In this document: positions 1-7,620 of the stretch, piece by piece
Layout of the letters: each line of letters starts with the position of its first letter
Numbering within the stretch: the first letter of the stretch is position 1
Source: JACMRI01 sp043778625
GTDB taxonomy: Bacteria; Bacteroidota; Bacteroidia; UBA4408
NCBI GenBank assembly: GCA_043778625.1
Contig: JAYWFU010000152.1
Span: forward strand, 1 to 10,566
Length of the DNA: 10,566 bases
Direction of reading: 5' to 3'
Translations under genes and position numbers: made by a program
The notes under the pieces: model-generated
What the model saw: only the letters and a program-made list of their open reading frames with translations
The model's database searches: none
Told to the model about the DNA's origin: nothing

Positions 1-111
1 AGGGGATATAGAAAAACAGAGAACTTTATTAATATGATTTATTTTCTTACCGCTAAACTAAAATTTGATTACCCACACCAAACGTCATAGACCCATAATT
101 ATAGATAGTGT

Positions 112-2403
112 TTAAAACAAATAACCCACCGTTAGTTTAGCGTATAGGGGTGTGCCTGGTGTAAAATGCAATTCTTCTACTGATTTAGTTTCGTTGCGTA
201 GGCGAGTTTCAGTAGCAAACTGAGCTTCGTTCCAGTTTACATTAAAAAAGTTTTCTACGCTTACCCCCACTTTATATTTTTTGTAGCGGTAGTTAATAGT
301 TGCATCAGCAACGGTATAGCCACGTGCTACAATAGTATTGCTTTCGTTAGCGGGGCGTTGTTTTAAATAACGGTAGCGGACACTACATTCAAAGCCGTTT
401 TTAAACTTGGCAGTTAAGCCACCTACACTGGTAAGCGTTGGCGCAAGTGGAATGTAGTAGTCGGTAGTTTTTTGCACCCCAAAAATAGTATCTATCAAAC
501 GACTGCGCGACACATTAATATCGGCATCAAAATACAACAATGACGTTAGTGCCGAGCGTACACTAACATCTACACCATATCTACGGCTAGCACCTTTGTT
601 TTCTGTAGTGCCATCATCCCCTACATACACTAATTCGTTGCTTAAATCCATACCCCACACTGCAGCCGAAATTACTGTTTTATTAATGTTGAACAATGTT
701 CCTAACTCACTACTAATAGCCAGTGGCAAGCGGTGTTGTTTTTTATCCTGCACTGATGAACGTGCGTCGTTACTATGATAGCCACTGCCCGTGTTAAAAA
801 ATAATTGCCAATTATTATTTACGGCGTATATTAAATTTAATTTAGGATTAATAGCTGATTGATAATTAAAGCCAGAATAATTAGTATGTACCGAATCGGT
901 AGGAAGCAAATCTTCTACATCAAAAATATAATAATCATAACGCCCACCAATTTCGGCTCTAAATTTTGATGTAAAGTTTATTACTTCATTTACAAATACT
1001 CCTGTAGCACGCTCGTGTATTAACGAGTGCGCAGTAGCCGTAAGCCTTGTGCGGAGAGGAGCATGCCACAACTGATTTTCAATTTCATCAGCACGAAAAG
1101 ACGCTCCAATAGTAAATTTACTGTAACTATTAAATAGTTTGTGCCCCACTGAGTATTTGGTATTTAACCCACGTACCGTTCGGTTATCATCTTGCTCAAT
1201 CATATCACCATTTATACTATCATTTAAAAAAAACGTAAAATTCGAGAATAATTTAAAACGGTAAGTACTTACGTAAGCCTGTGTTTCAAACTCGCCCGCA
1301 CCTAGTTTTGCAGTATAATTTAAGTTGTAATTATTGCGTTGTGTAGTACCACCCTCGTTAGGATCAATGCTTCCGTAACGTGACAGAAGGCCTGATTGCA
1401 CCGCACGCTCAGGTACTTGCCCAAAAGCATTCCACGATGAACCAAAGCCTGTAACCGAAAATTGCAACTTGCTATTGTCGTTAATTTGGTAAGTTGTTTT
1501 ACTAAATATATTAGCTCTTTTAAAATTTTGACTCCTATAAAAAAAGCCTCTGTTATTGATTATATCAATTGCAAAATAAGATTTTATTTTACTTGAATTT
1601 AATGGTACTTGCACCATGGCTAAACCTCTACTACTACTCATAACATTAGCCTGTGGCACAGCGCCAGCTTCCAACTGAATAAGGTTGTTAGCCAATGTAT
1701 CTAATGTTTTAAAACTTACTGCTGCGCCTGTAGCAAAGTTGCCGTATAACGGCGACGATGTTCCTTTGAATATACTCATACCCTCTACCACTTCGGGTAT
1801 TAAAAAATGTAAGTCGGCATACCCCTGCCCATGTCCGTGGCTAGGCATGTTTACAGGTATTCCGTCTACAAAAGTAGCTATATCAGTACCATGGTCGCAA
1901 TCAAAACCACGTATAAATATTTGCTCCGCTTTTCCTCCGCCCGCGTGTTGCGCTATAAATAATCCTGGGACTAATCGTAGTAAATCTTGTGCCGAACCTT
2001 TAGGCCTATTAGCAAAACTTGCTTGGCTTATATACGCTGAAGATGCTGCTGATACTGGCCTATCAGCAGCAATAGCTACCTCATTAAGTTTAACTGCAGT
2101 ATTTATTAATGGTATTATTATTAGTGTAGTATCATTAGTATTTACCTCAATGAGTTGAGTTTGATAACCATTTTTTTCGATGCGAAGACTGTAGTTGCCC
2201 TGTTGTAAATTAGCAAAGTAAAAACTACCATGCTCGTTAGTGTGGGTGTGGGTATTGTTTTGTGTGATGTTTATTGACACATCGTCAAGCGGTTGCAATG
2301 TTTGCGCATCCGTAACCAAACCTTTTAACTCAATGCTTTGAGCGTAGGTAGTAACTGATAAGCATAACATTACAATCACTAAAAAAGTAGTGATTTTAGT
2401 CAT
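112..2403 (-). CDS. TonB-dependent outer-membrane receptor with carboxypeptidase-regulatory-like N-domain, probably metal-related
   Basis: The 763-aa product has a signal peptide (residues 1 to about 21, ending TTYA|Q), a carboxypeptidase-regulatory-like beta-sandwich at about 25-100, a TonB plug at about 115-235 (QDLLRLVPG, IFIRGF, VDGIPVNMP, SPLYGNFATGAAV) and a beta-barrel to the C-terminal Phe (TVGYLF). These are the parts of an energised outer-membrane transporter driven by TonB-ExbBD. The plug has a His-rich stretch, SHGHGQGYADLHF (188-200), with a nearby DCDHG; THTHTNEHG at 51-59 adds further histidines. Such plugs, and the His-rich gene 130 bp upstream on the same strand, suggest a transition metal or metal chelate as substrate, but the metal cannot be read from sequence. 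Length and ends are normal for the family. The ATG at 2403 gives a complete signal peptide. The receptor assignment is firm; the substrate is inferred. Confidence 0.93.
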   Translation of the reverse strand: MTKITTFLVIVMLCLSVTTYAQSIELKGLVTDAQTLQPLDDVSINITQNNTHTHTNEHGSFYFANLQQGNYSLRIEKNGYQTQLIEVNTNDTTLIIIPLINTAVKLNEVAIAADRPVSAASSAYISQASFANRPKGSAQDLLRLVPGLFIAQHAGGGKAEQIFIRGFDCDHGTDIATFVDGIPVNMPSHGHGQGYADLHFLIPEVVEGMSIFKGTSSPLYGNFATGAAVSFKTLDTLANNLIQLEAGAVPQANVMSSSRGLAMVQVPLNSSKIKSYFAIDIINNRGFFYRSQNFKRANIFSKTTYQINDNSKLQFSVTGFGSSWNAFGQVPERAVQSGLLSRYGSIDPNEGGTTQRNNYNLNYTAKLGAGEFETQAYVSTYRFKLFSNFTFFLNDSINGDMIEQDDNRTVRGLNTKYSVGHKLFNSYSKFTIGASFRADEIENQLWHAPLRTRLTATAHSLIHERATGVFVNEVINFTSKFRAEIGGRYDYYIFDVEDLLPTDSVHTNYSGFNYQSAINPKLNLIYAVNNNWQLFFNTGSGYHSNDARSSVQDKKQHRLPLAISSELGTLFNINKTVISAAVWGMDLSNELVYVGDDGTTENKGASRRYGVDVSVRSALTSLLYFDADINVSRSRLIDTIFGVQKTTDYYIPLAPTLTSVGGLTAKFKNGFECSVRYRYLKQRPANESNTIVARGYTVADATINYRYKKYKVGVSVENFFNVNWNEAQFATETRLRNETKSVEELHFTPGTPLYAKLTVGYLF

Positions 2404-2533
2404 GTGAGATTTTGAATAAGATAAATAAAAATTGATTTGTATTAAATTAATAAAACTAACGCATCAATACATTGGTTATTCAACCTTGTAGTGCTGCGTA
2501 CTTATCAAATTAATAATAAAAGAAAAACAATTT

Positions 2534-2908
2534 TTATACCTCAGGCGGCGGATTAATAATTGTAGTATAACCCGTAATTAATAGTGGGTTATACGTTGTT
2601 ATGATCCTACTACTATTAGTAGCAATAGTTACCAATGTACAAGTAAATTGTGGTAAAATATGCGCAGATAATTCTTGTTTATATTTAGGAGAAGAATTTT
2701 CTTTTTTAGATTGAGGAGCACTATCCTTTTCTGAAATCTCTTTTAACTCTTTGTGTAAGTGATGGTGTCCATGCTTATTATGCACATGTGTAATGTGGTA
2801 GGAGTGGGTAAACGAATGTTCCAACGCATCTTTAACCACAGCCAACATCGGATTAAGCAATGTGGTTGTGTAAAAAAATAGGGCTATATAAATTATTGTT
2901 TTTTTCAC
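2534..2908 (-). CDS. Small His-rich exported protein beside the TonB receptor
   Basis: The 124-aa product has a basic, hydrophobic N-terminus (MKKTIIYIALFFYTTTLL) that reads as a signal peptide or anchor. Ten histidines fall within residues 31-52 (including HVHNKHGHHHLH), followed by a Lys/Glu/Ser-rich hydrophilic stretch and an apolar tail ending NPPPEV. This matches the general pattern of small Bacteroidota proteins with a His cluster and a Pro-Pro C-terminus that accompany TonB receptors, possibly the HYC_CC_PP family, though the cysteine pattern does not fully match (only C90 is present). A periplasmic or surface metal-binding or metal-donor role for the adjacent receptor is inferred. The start is GTG at 2908; the next in-frame ATG (codon 21) would remove the signal, so GTG is preferred. 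It lies 79 bp past murF and 130 bp before the receptor gene, so it is probably co-transcribed with the receptor. Confidence 0.72.
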   Translation of the reverse strand: MKKTIIYIALFFYTTTLLNPMLAVVKDALEHSFTHSYHITHVHNKHGHHHLHKELKEISEKDSAPQSKKENSSPKYKQELSAHILPQFTCTLVTIATNSSRIITTYNPLLITGYTTIINPPPEV

Positions 2909-2923
2909 TGTTAAGTTTACTTA

Positions 2924-2969
2924 CGTAATTAATTACCCAATTAGATTTTACGACAGTTAATTAATTACG
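2924..2969. promoter_or_regulatory. AT-rich 12-bp inverted repeat upstream of the His-rich gene, candidate operator
   Basis: CGTAATTAATTA at 2924-2935 is the exact reverse complement of TAATTAATTACG at 2958-2969, with 22 bp between them. The left arm also lies in a perfect 12-bp palindrome, GTAATTAATTAC (2925-2936). The repeat occupies most of the 79-bp gap between the murF stop and the GTG start of the His-rich gene, just upstream of the latter on the minus strand. AT-rich palindromes at promoters of metal-related genes are often Fur/Zur-type operators. That reading is inferred and no consensus match is claimed. It could also form a weak hairpin after murF. Confidence 0.4.
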
Positions 2970-2987
2970 CAATGATATCAAAAAAAA

Positions 2988-4391
2988 CTACACAATGGTT
3001 AACTGTTCTTTGCAATAGTTGGTAACTTCCTCCATTAGCATTCCGCGCGAACCTTTAACATACACAATATCATTGGGCTGTAGTTTTAGTAACAAATCGT
3101 GAGCAAGTGCTTTTTTATCCGCGTAGTGTTTTTTGTGTTTAATGCCTACTGCACCTTTGAGCGTTTGCGCACTTTCGGGGCCAAACAAATACAGGTTATT
3201 TAATTTTAGTTTGCTAATGTATTTACCAATCGCTAAGTGCTCTGTTTGGCTTGTTGTGCCTAGTTCTAGCATGTCGCCAATTACCAAGTATTTGTTGCCT
3301 GTGGTGGTGTAATCTCGCATACTATCCAAGCCTAAAATTACGGAGTCGGGGTTGCTGTTGTAGCAATCGTTTACAAAGGTAACACCGCCGTAAGTAGCGG
3401 TATCCATACGTTTGCTACTTGCGCTTACAAAGTTAGCCAAGGCATACGTTAAGTTTACGCCACTAATATTAAAATGTAATGCAATGCACGACACCGCCAC
3501 AGCGTTGTATACCGCAGGCTTACCAAAGGCATTAACTATTGGGGTGTACAATAGCTTGTTGCCATTGTACAATGCTAACATTGGGTTAAACTGTGGCGTG
3601 TAACCTAGTAAAGCTCCGTTAAATGCAGTTTTGGTGGCGTATAGCTTTTTTTGTTTTGCCGTTAAATAATTGTCAGCGTATTTTTTTAAATATGTATCGG
3701 CAGCGTTTACAAAGCATACGGAGTTTTTTTGCGTACGCAGATATTCAAATAATTCTAACTCGGCTTTAGCTACACCAGCTTTATTTTTAAAAAACTCCAA
3801 ATGCTCTTTGCCAATATTAGTTATAACGCCGTAGTTGGGTAAGCTAATTTGGCACAGATAGGTAATTTCATCAAAATGATTACAACCTACCTCCAACACT
3901 GCATACTCATGTTGTGCTGTAAGGCGCAGTAACGTAAGCGGTACACCAATGTGGTTGTTAAGATTGCCCTCGGTTTTTAAGGTGTTGTATTGTGTACTTA
4001 ATACGCTGTACAATAGTTCTTTGGTTGATGTTTTTCCGTTGCTACCCCCTATGGCAATAATTTTGGTAGCTAGTGTGCTGCGGTGTAGTTTAGCAATTTC
4101 TCCTAGGGCTAGTGTGGTGTCATTTACTGCTATAAATGCAGTGGTAGGATAGTTTTTAGCATGGGCATCAAACCATAATTTGTTTACTACCACTAGCTTA
4201 GTTCCTTTAGCAATAACATCGGCAATATAAGCATGCGAGTCATGATTATCACCTTTTAAGGCCACAAAAAAATCATGCGCATTTGCCTTACGGCTATCAA
4301 TACACACATAACTAAATTGTTTGGGAAGGCTTGATTTTACTACCTGTTTGGCACTATGTGTAGTTTTTAAAAGTGTAGTTAATGCAATCAT
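2988..4391 (-). CDS. murF: UDP-N-acetylmuramoyl-tripeptide--D-alanyl-D-alanine ligase
   Basis: This cytoplasmic Mur ligase adds D-Ala-D-Ala to UDP-MurNAc-tripeptide, the last cytoplasmic step of peptidoglycan precursor synthesis, using ATP. The 467-aa length is normal. In order: the N-terminal substrate domain (CIDSRKANAHDFFVALKGDNHDSH region, 30-53); the ATP-binding P-loop GGSNGKTSTKE (115-125); EGNLNNHIGVPLT (141-153); EVGCNHFDEI (167-176, where many homologues have EMGAN); TNIGKEHLE (191-199); the probable carbamylated lysine K209 in AKAELELFE; and C-terminal domain motifs DCYNSNPDS (342-350), GDMLELG (372-378) and VKGSRGMLMEE (445-455). The ATG at 4391 is 21 bp downstream of the DUF983 gene, with recO before that, so the three are probably one transcript. 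All expected catalytic motifs are present. Confidence 0.97.
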   Translation of the reverse strand: MIALTTLLKTTHSAKQVVKSSLPKQFSYVCIDSRKANAHDFFVALKGDNHDSHAYIADVIAKGTKLVVVNKLWFDAHAKNYPTTAFIAVNDTTLALGEIAKLHRSTLATKIIAIGGSNGKTSTKELLYSVLSTQYNTLKTEGNLNNHIGVPLTLLRLTAQHEYAVLEVGCNHFDEITYLCQISLPNYGVITNIGKEHLEFFKNKAGVAKAELELFEYLRTQKNSVCFVNAADTYLKKYADNYLTAKQKKLYATKTAFNGALLGYTPQFNPMLALYNGNKLLYTPIVNAFGKPAVYNAVAVSCIALHFNISGVNLTYALANFVSASSKRMDTATYGGVTFVNDCYNSNPDSVILGLDSMRDYTTTGNKYLVIGDMLELGTTSQTEHLAIGKYISKLKLNNLYLFGPESAQTLKGAVGIKHKKHYADKKALAHDLLLKLQPNDIVYVKGSRGMLMEEVTNYCKEQLTIV

Positions 4392-4412
4392 TGTAGTTGA
4401 AAAAATAAGTAA

Positions 4413-4793
4413 TTATATACGCTTGAAATTTTTGTTGTACTGTACAAATACATTAATGTAACCCAACCGAGCTATACGATACAGTACTGGAAACAACGCA
4501 ATAATTATTATAGAAAAACTTATTACATAAGTAAATGCTTCGTACAGTTGTAATACGTTTAACACTACTGCCCAAAGTACTGCTATAGCTACTGTTAAGC
4601 CATAGCTAGCATACATGGCTCCGTAATAAAAACCAGGCTCTTTTTTAAAATCTTCGCCACATACTGCACAACTATCATTCATTACATGAAATTGTTTGAG
4701 ATTGTAAGCATTATTACTCACAAAGAAATTTCCTTGATGGCAATGCGGACATTTATTTTTAACTACACTATACACTTTAGTTGACGCTAACAT
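4413..4793 (-). CDS. DUF983 family membrane protein with two CxxC motifs
   Basis: The 126-aa protein has the DUF983 pattern: a cytoplasmic N-terminal knuckle with CPHC at 15-18 and CAVC at 42-45 (a probable zinc site), then GEDFKKEPGFYYGAMY, two transmembrane helices at about 60-80 and 86-106, and a short basic tail. The family function is unknown. I chose the ATG at 4793 rather than an in-frame GTG at 4841: the ATG places VKNKCPHC near the N-terminus as is usual, and the gene then starts 19 bp after recO ends, whereas the GTG start would overlap recO by 29 bp and add 16 residues. It sits between recO and murF in a compact run, but its neighbours do not suggest a specific role. Confidence 0.88.
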   Translation of the reverse strand: MLASTKVYSVVKNKCPHCHQGNFFVSNNAYNLKQFHVMNDSCAVCGEDFKKEPGFYYGAMYASYGLTVAIAVLWAVVLNVLQLYEAFTYVISFSIIIIALFPVLYRIARLGYINVFVQYNKNFKRI

Positions 4794-4812
4794 TTTAGGT
4801 TGTTTTTTTAAA

Positions 4813-5544
4813 TTAGACACTAAGAACGGTTTGTAATACACTTATTGTTTTAAACTCCTCGATACCATTAACGTGTATGCGATAATAATCGGTAATGGCT
4901 GTAAGTAGTTGCTTGCGTTGCTGATAATTAAATTTTAAATTCATAAAATTAGTAATAGATATATTTAAACATTGCAATAATAACGCACTAGTGGAGGCAT
5001 CAAGCATAAATGCCGAATTAACAGAATAGTTACAAAACATACCGTTATACAAATCGAAATTGGTGGTTTCGTTATCGTCCAATACCTGAGGATAAAACCC
5101 CAAGTAGCGCGAAAATTCTATGAGAAAATAGAGGTGGAAGTTTTCGAAATTTTCGTGGGTAACATCAAAATAAATTAAAGAATTTTCCATAAACGTAAAA
5201 AACGCTGAGGCGTAATGCTCGTTTTCGTTAATGGATTTATGTAGTAACTCGCTTATAAATTGTGCAATGGATAGCTTAACCATATTGCTATGCACGCTTG
5301 TGTAGGCGTGTAACATGGTAATATCGGCAAAGGAATGTAAATGCTTGTTAGGCACCTGTTTGTAATCAATAACCAATAACGACAGCGGCTGTAGCAATGC
5401 CGTGAATTTGCCCTTGCCCCTACCCGCCGATTTGGTAGTAATAAACGATTGCACGCCCTGTTCCTCGGTAAACAAGCGTGTAATTAATTTGTTATCGCCG
5501 TAGTTAGTACAGCGTAGCACAATGGCTTTAGTTTTTATTTGCAT
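4813..5544 (-). CDS. recO: DNA repair protein RecO
   Basis: RecO anneals single strands and, with RecR (and RecF), loads RecA on SSB-coated DNA at gaps. The 243-aa product has the family's N-terminal OB-fold (MQIKTKAIVLRCTNYGDNKL, then RLFTEEQG), the basic segment SAGRGKGKFTALLQPLSLL, and a helical C-terminal domain (SELLHKSINENE, LIEFSRYLGFYPQ). Length is normal for Bacteroidota RecO. No zinc-binding CxxC pair is visible, as in many RecO proteins. The start is ambiguous: an in-frame ATG at 5583 would add 13 residues (MHFCNANFCTAIV), but RecO proteins normally begin close to the IKTKAIVL strand, so the ATG at 5544 is preferred. It is the first gene of the recO-DUF983-murF run and diverges from ispE. 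Confidence 0.95.
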   Translation of the reverse strand: MQIKTKAIVLRCTNYGDNKLITRLFTEEQGVQSFITTKSAGRGKGKFTALLQPLSLLVIDYKQVPNKHLHSFADITMLHAYTSVHSNMVKLSIAQFISELLHKSINENEHYASAFFTFMENSLIYFDVTHENFENFHLYFLIEFSRYLGFYPQVLDDNETTNFDLYNGMFCNYSVNSAFMLDASTSALLLQCLNISITNFMNLKFNYQQRKQLLTAITDYYRIHVNGIEEFKTISVLQTVLSV

Positions 5545-5575
5545 TACAATTGCGGTACAAAAATTTGCATTACAA
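5539..5575. repeat. Short direct repeat TTGCATTACAA at the recO start
   Basis: The 11-mer TTGCATTACAA occurs at 5539-5549 and again at 5565-5575, a 26-bp period, overlapping the start codons of recO. Because 26 is not a multiple of three, the second copy gives an out-of-frame ATG on the minus strand. It looks like a small local duplication that complicates the choice of recO start. Confidence 0.6.
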
Positions 5576-5682
5576 AAATGCATAATTTACGCTAGTAAAA
5601 AATTAAGGGGAGTAAGTATGTATCAACACAAAATAGTTCACTAAGTTTACAAGCGTCATTAACTAACTATAAAATTGCAGGT

Positions 5683-6501
5683 ATGATTGTATTTCCTAAT
5701 GCTAAAATAAATATTGGATTAAATATTGTAGCCAAACGTACTGATGGCTACCACAACATTGAATCCATATTTTACCCCATACCTTGCACTGATGTGCTTG
5801 AAACCGTTATTATGCCCACACAACCTGCATTAACATTAGTTACTTCAGGGTTTGAGATTGCAGGCAACAGCACTGATAATTTAATAACCAAAACCTACAA
5901 TTTACTCCGTGCCGATTTTGCCCAACTACAAGGCCTACACGTGCACCTACACAAAGCCATACCAATGGGTGCTGGGTTAGGCGGTGGCAGTAGCGATTGT
6001 GCTTTTTTTACGCAACAGCTTAATACGCTGTACAACTTACAATTAAGCACCCAACAACTACAACACTACACCGCCCAACTGGGCAGCGACTGTTCGTTTT
6101 TTGTACCTAATACACCTGCTTACGCTACTGAGCGTGGGCAAGTATTGCAATCCATTACATTAAACTTAAGTAACTATTATTTAGTGCTAGTAAAACCTAA
6201 CGTACACGTAGGTACTGCGCAGGCCTATGCAGGCGTTACGCCTACCATAAGTACACAATTGCTTACCGAGTTAATACAACAGCCTATTAGCACTTGGCAA
6301 GAGAGCATTACTAACGATTTTGAAACTTCAATTTTTGCCGCCCACCCTGTGCTTAACACCATAAAACAACAACTGTATGTACACGGCGCTTTGTACGCTG
6401 CCATGAGTGGCAGTGGCGCTACGGTGTATGGCTTGTTTGAAAAAGAGGTTAATTTACAACCGCATTTTAGCGCGCATTATTATTACGGAGTAATGTTGTA
6501 A
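5683..6501 (+). CDS. ispE: 4-diphosphocytidyl-2-C-methyl-D-erythritol kinase (MEP pathway)
   Basis: This GHMP-family kinase phosphorylates CDP-methylerythritol on the 2-hydroxyl with ATP in the cytoplasmic non-mevalonate route to isoprenoids. The 272-aa product has PNAKINIGLN (5-14, with catalytic Lys8), RTDGYHNIESIFYPI (19-33), the ATP-binding loop PMGAGLGGGSSD (94-105), GSDCSFFV (134-141, with Asp136 matching the catalytic base of characterised IspE), and the C-terminal GHMP motif MSGSGATVYG (241-250). The ATG at 5683 places PNAKIN at the usual distance from the N-terminus. It is transcribed divergently from recO across a 138-bp gap. The C-terminus is a little shorter than in many homologues, but no motif is missing. 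It is the last housekeeping gene before the accessory region. Confidence 0.97.
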   Translation: MIVFPNAKINIGLNIVAKRTDGYHNIESIFYPIPCTDVLETVIMPTQPALTLVTSGFEIAGNSTDNLITKTYNLLRADFAQLQGLHVHLHKAIPMGAGLGGGSSDCAFFTQQLNTLYNLQLSTQQLQHYTAQLGSDCSFFVPNTPAYATERGQVLQSITLNLSNYYLVLVKPNVHVGTAQAYAGVTPTISTQLLTELIQQPISTWQESITNDFETSIFAAHPVLNTIKQQLYVHGALYAAMSGSGATVYGLFEKEVNLQPHFSAHYYYGVML

Positions 6502-6665
6502 GGTTTGATGGATTAATTGACAGTTTACAATTATTAATAACAGCATATTTGCACGAATGCCAGTTCATCGATTTTTCATTGAAGGGAATTACGCAAGAAA
6601 CACGGAAGACGTAAGTTATTGAATAAAGTTGTAGGTGTAATTAGTTTAAACAATTTAATTAATAG

Positions 6666-6705
6666 CACGACGTATTTTGTCGTGGTAGTAATATACATTT
6701 GTGGT
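6666..6705 (+). promoter_or_regulatory. Palindrome-plus-minus-7 promoter module, copy 1
   Basis: CACGAC (6666-6671) and GTCGTG (6679-6684) form a perfect 6-bp inverted repeat with a 7-bp spacer. TACATTTG at 6694-6701 fits the Bacteroidota -7 consensus TAnnTTTG exactly. No TTTG is present at the proper -33 position; the palindrome lies there instead. The ATG of the 232-aa gene follows 26 bp after the box. The 40-bp unit aligns without gaps to copies at 7525 (28/40 identical) and 8763 (32/40). I infer a promoter with an operator or activator site; activity is not shown by sequence alone. Confidence 0.62.
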
Positions 6706-6724
6706 AAACAATTAAAACCACAAA
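6698..6724 (+). promoter_or_regulatory. 8-bp inverted repeat in the predicted leader, next to the start codon
   Basis: TTTGTGGT (6698-6705) and ACCACAAA (6717-6724) are perfect reverse complements separated by 11 bp. The right arm ends three bases before the ATG at 6728. Part of the left arm overlaps the -7 box, so only about half of it would be in the transcript; it may be a DNA operator rather than an RNA hairpin. It is not shared with the other two promoter modules. Confidence 0.4.
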
Positions 6725-6727
6725 CAA

Positions 6728-7426
6728 ATGAAAAACGAAAATTTAGAGTTAGACAAAATTCATGCAAAAGCACTAATGCTACGTGCAGAGCTTGAGGCAC
6801 AACTTAATCTGTTAAAAGATTATACCCACGATTTTGAATTGCATGAAGTAACTCGGTTTTACTACATGAGCAAGCGCAGCGAAGCAAAATTTATTGACTT
6901 TAATTCCTTGAAATTTAACTTCAATAAATATTTTATTGAAGTTAAAAAACGGTACACATTTTCTAGCGCTAAGCCCATACTCAACACTGAAATCATTACT
7001 AAAATTAAACAATTGTTAGCTACTGTTTTTAACAACGAGGATTACGTACTGGTTATTAGTAACCGTATGCCTAACAACGAATCTATACTCGTGCAGCTAT
7101 ACAACCAATTAAAAACATCGGAAGTTGGAAAACTAATGCCCACCGAACGCATCCACGACCTTAAGGAAGCTTTGGTTATGGGAGATACCATTTTGCTACC
7201 CAACAATACTATTAAGGTAGCTGTAAACAAGGTAAGTTACGATGTGTGTATATATGAGGGAAGCTCTTTATATAATAAAAACATACTGCTATTAGGTGAC
7301 GAATTTGGTATAGAGGATTCGCTCACTAAACTAATTACGGAGTGTAACCCTAAATCGGTAATAAACGTACTCATAGGTAATGATAGCGATATTAGAAATG
7401 CATTTTTGATAGATAATATTGACTAA
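6728..7426 (+). CDS. Hypothetical protein, 232 aa
   Basis: I do not recognise a family. The predicted soluble protein has no signal peptide or membrane segment. It opens with a Glu/Leu/Lys-rich helical, coiled-coil-like stretch (1-31, MKNENLELDKI... AELEAQLNLLKD) and continues with an aromatic and basic region (FYYMSKRSEAKF, 45-55; FNFNKYFIEVKKRY, 63-76). The rest reads as alternating strands and helices (VLVISNRMPNN, 108-117; ILLLGDEFGIEDSLTKL, 186-202; VINVLIGNDSDIRNAF, 211-226). No catalytic motif stands out. The ATG start is set by the promoter module immediately upstream. Codon use is ordinary and the frame is intact, so it is likely a real gene. It is monocistronic by spacing (nearly 200 bp to the next gene), which has the same promoter module. 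Confidence 0.75.
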   Translation: MKNENLELDKIHAKALMLRAELEAQLNLLKDYTHDFELHEVTRFYYMSKRSEAKFIDFNSLKFNFNKYFIEVKKRYTFSSAKPILNTEIITKIKQLLATVFNNEDYVLVISNRMPNNESILVQLYNQLKTSEVGKLMPTERIHDLKEALVMGDTILLPNNTIKVAVNKVSYDVCIYEGSSLYNKNILLLGDEFGIEDSLTKLITECNPKSVINVLIGNDSDIRNAFLIDNID

Positions 7427-7524
7427 ATAATTTTTGGATATTTTTAAATGATAACAGCGCATTAAGTAATAATTGTAAAATTAAAAACAGATGGATTATA
7501 TAAATAATTCGCTAATTTGAACAC

Positions 7525-7564
7525 CACGACGCATTTTGTCGCAGTGATAATTTATATTTACATC
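7525..7564 (+). promoter_or_regulatory. Palindrome-plus-minus-7 promoter module, copy 2
   Basis: CACGAC (7525-7530), 7-bp spacer, then GTCGCA (7538-7543); the inner CGAC/GTCG pairs remain but the outer pairs are degenerate. TATATTTA at 7553-7560 matches TAnnTTTG except for the last base and is at exactly the same distance from the palindrome as in the other copies. It lies 60 bp upstream of the nuclease-fold gene's ATG, a longer leader than the 26-27 bp in copies 1 and 3. Most diverged of the three. Confidence 0.52.
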
Positions 7565-7620
7565 GCACTATTTAAAATAGTGCACTTAAAATGTATTAAC
7601 CTTAATAAAAACTGACATTG

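Noticed and set aside
48..114. Minus-strand frame just past the receptor stop reading YNYGSMTFGVGNQILV, like a barrel C-terminus
   Set aside because: The receptor already ends in a normal terminal strand with Phe. The extra stretch is short, in another frame and has no start.
1685..2158. 157-codon plus-strand frame inside the TonB receptor gene
   Set aside because: Antisense shadow of a well-supported coding region, with no independent domain or promoter.
4794..4841. GTG start at 4841 for the DUF983 gene
   Set aside because: It would overlap recO by 29 bp and add 16 residues before the family's usual N-terminus.
6550..6624. Short frame MPVHRFFIEGNYARNTEDVS in the gap after ispE as a gene remnant
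   Set aside because: Only about 20 codons, with no recognisable family. The only notable feature is the ACGCAAGAA block shared with 8701.
7618..7620. TTG start for the nuclease-fold gene
   Set aside because: An ATG follows immediately and adds nothing to the family match if moved upstream.
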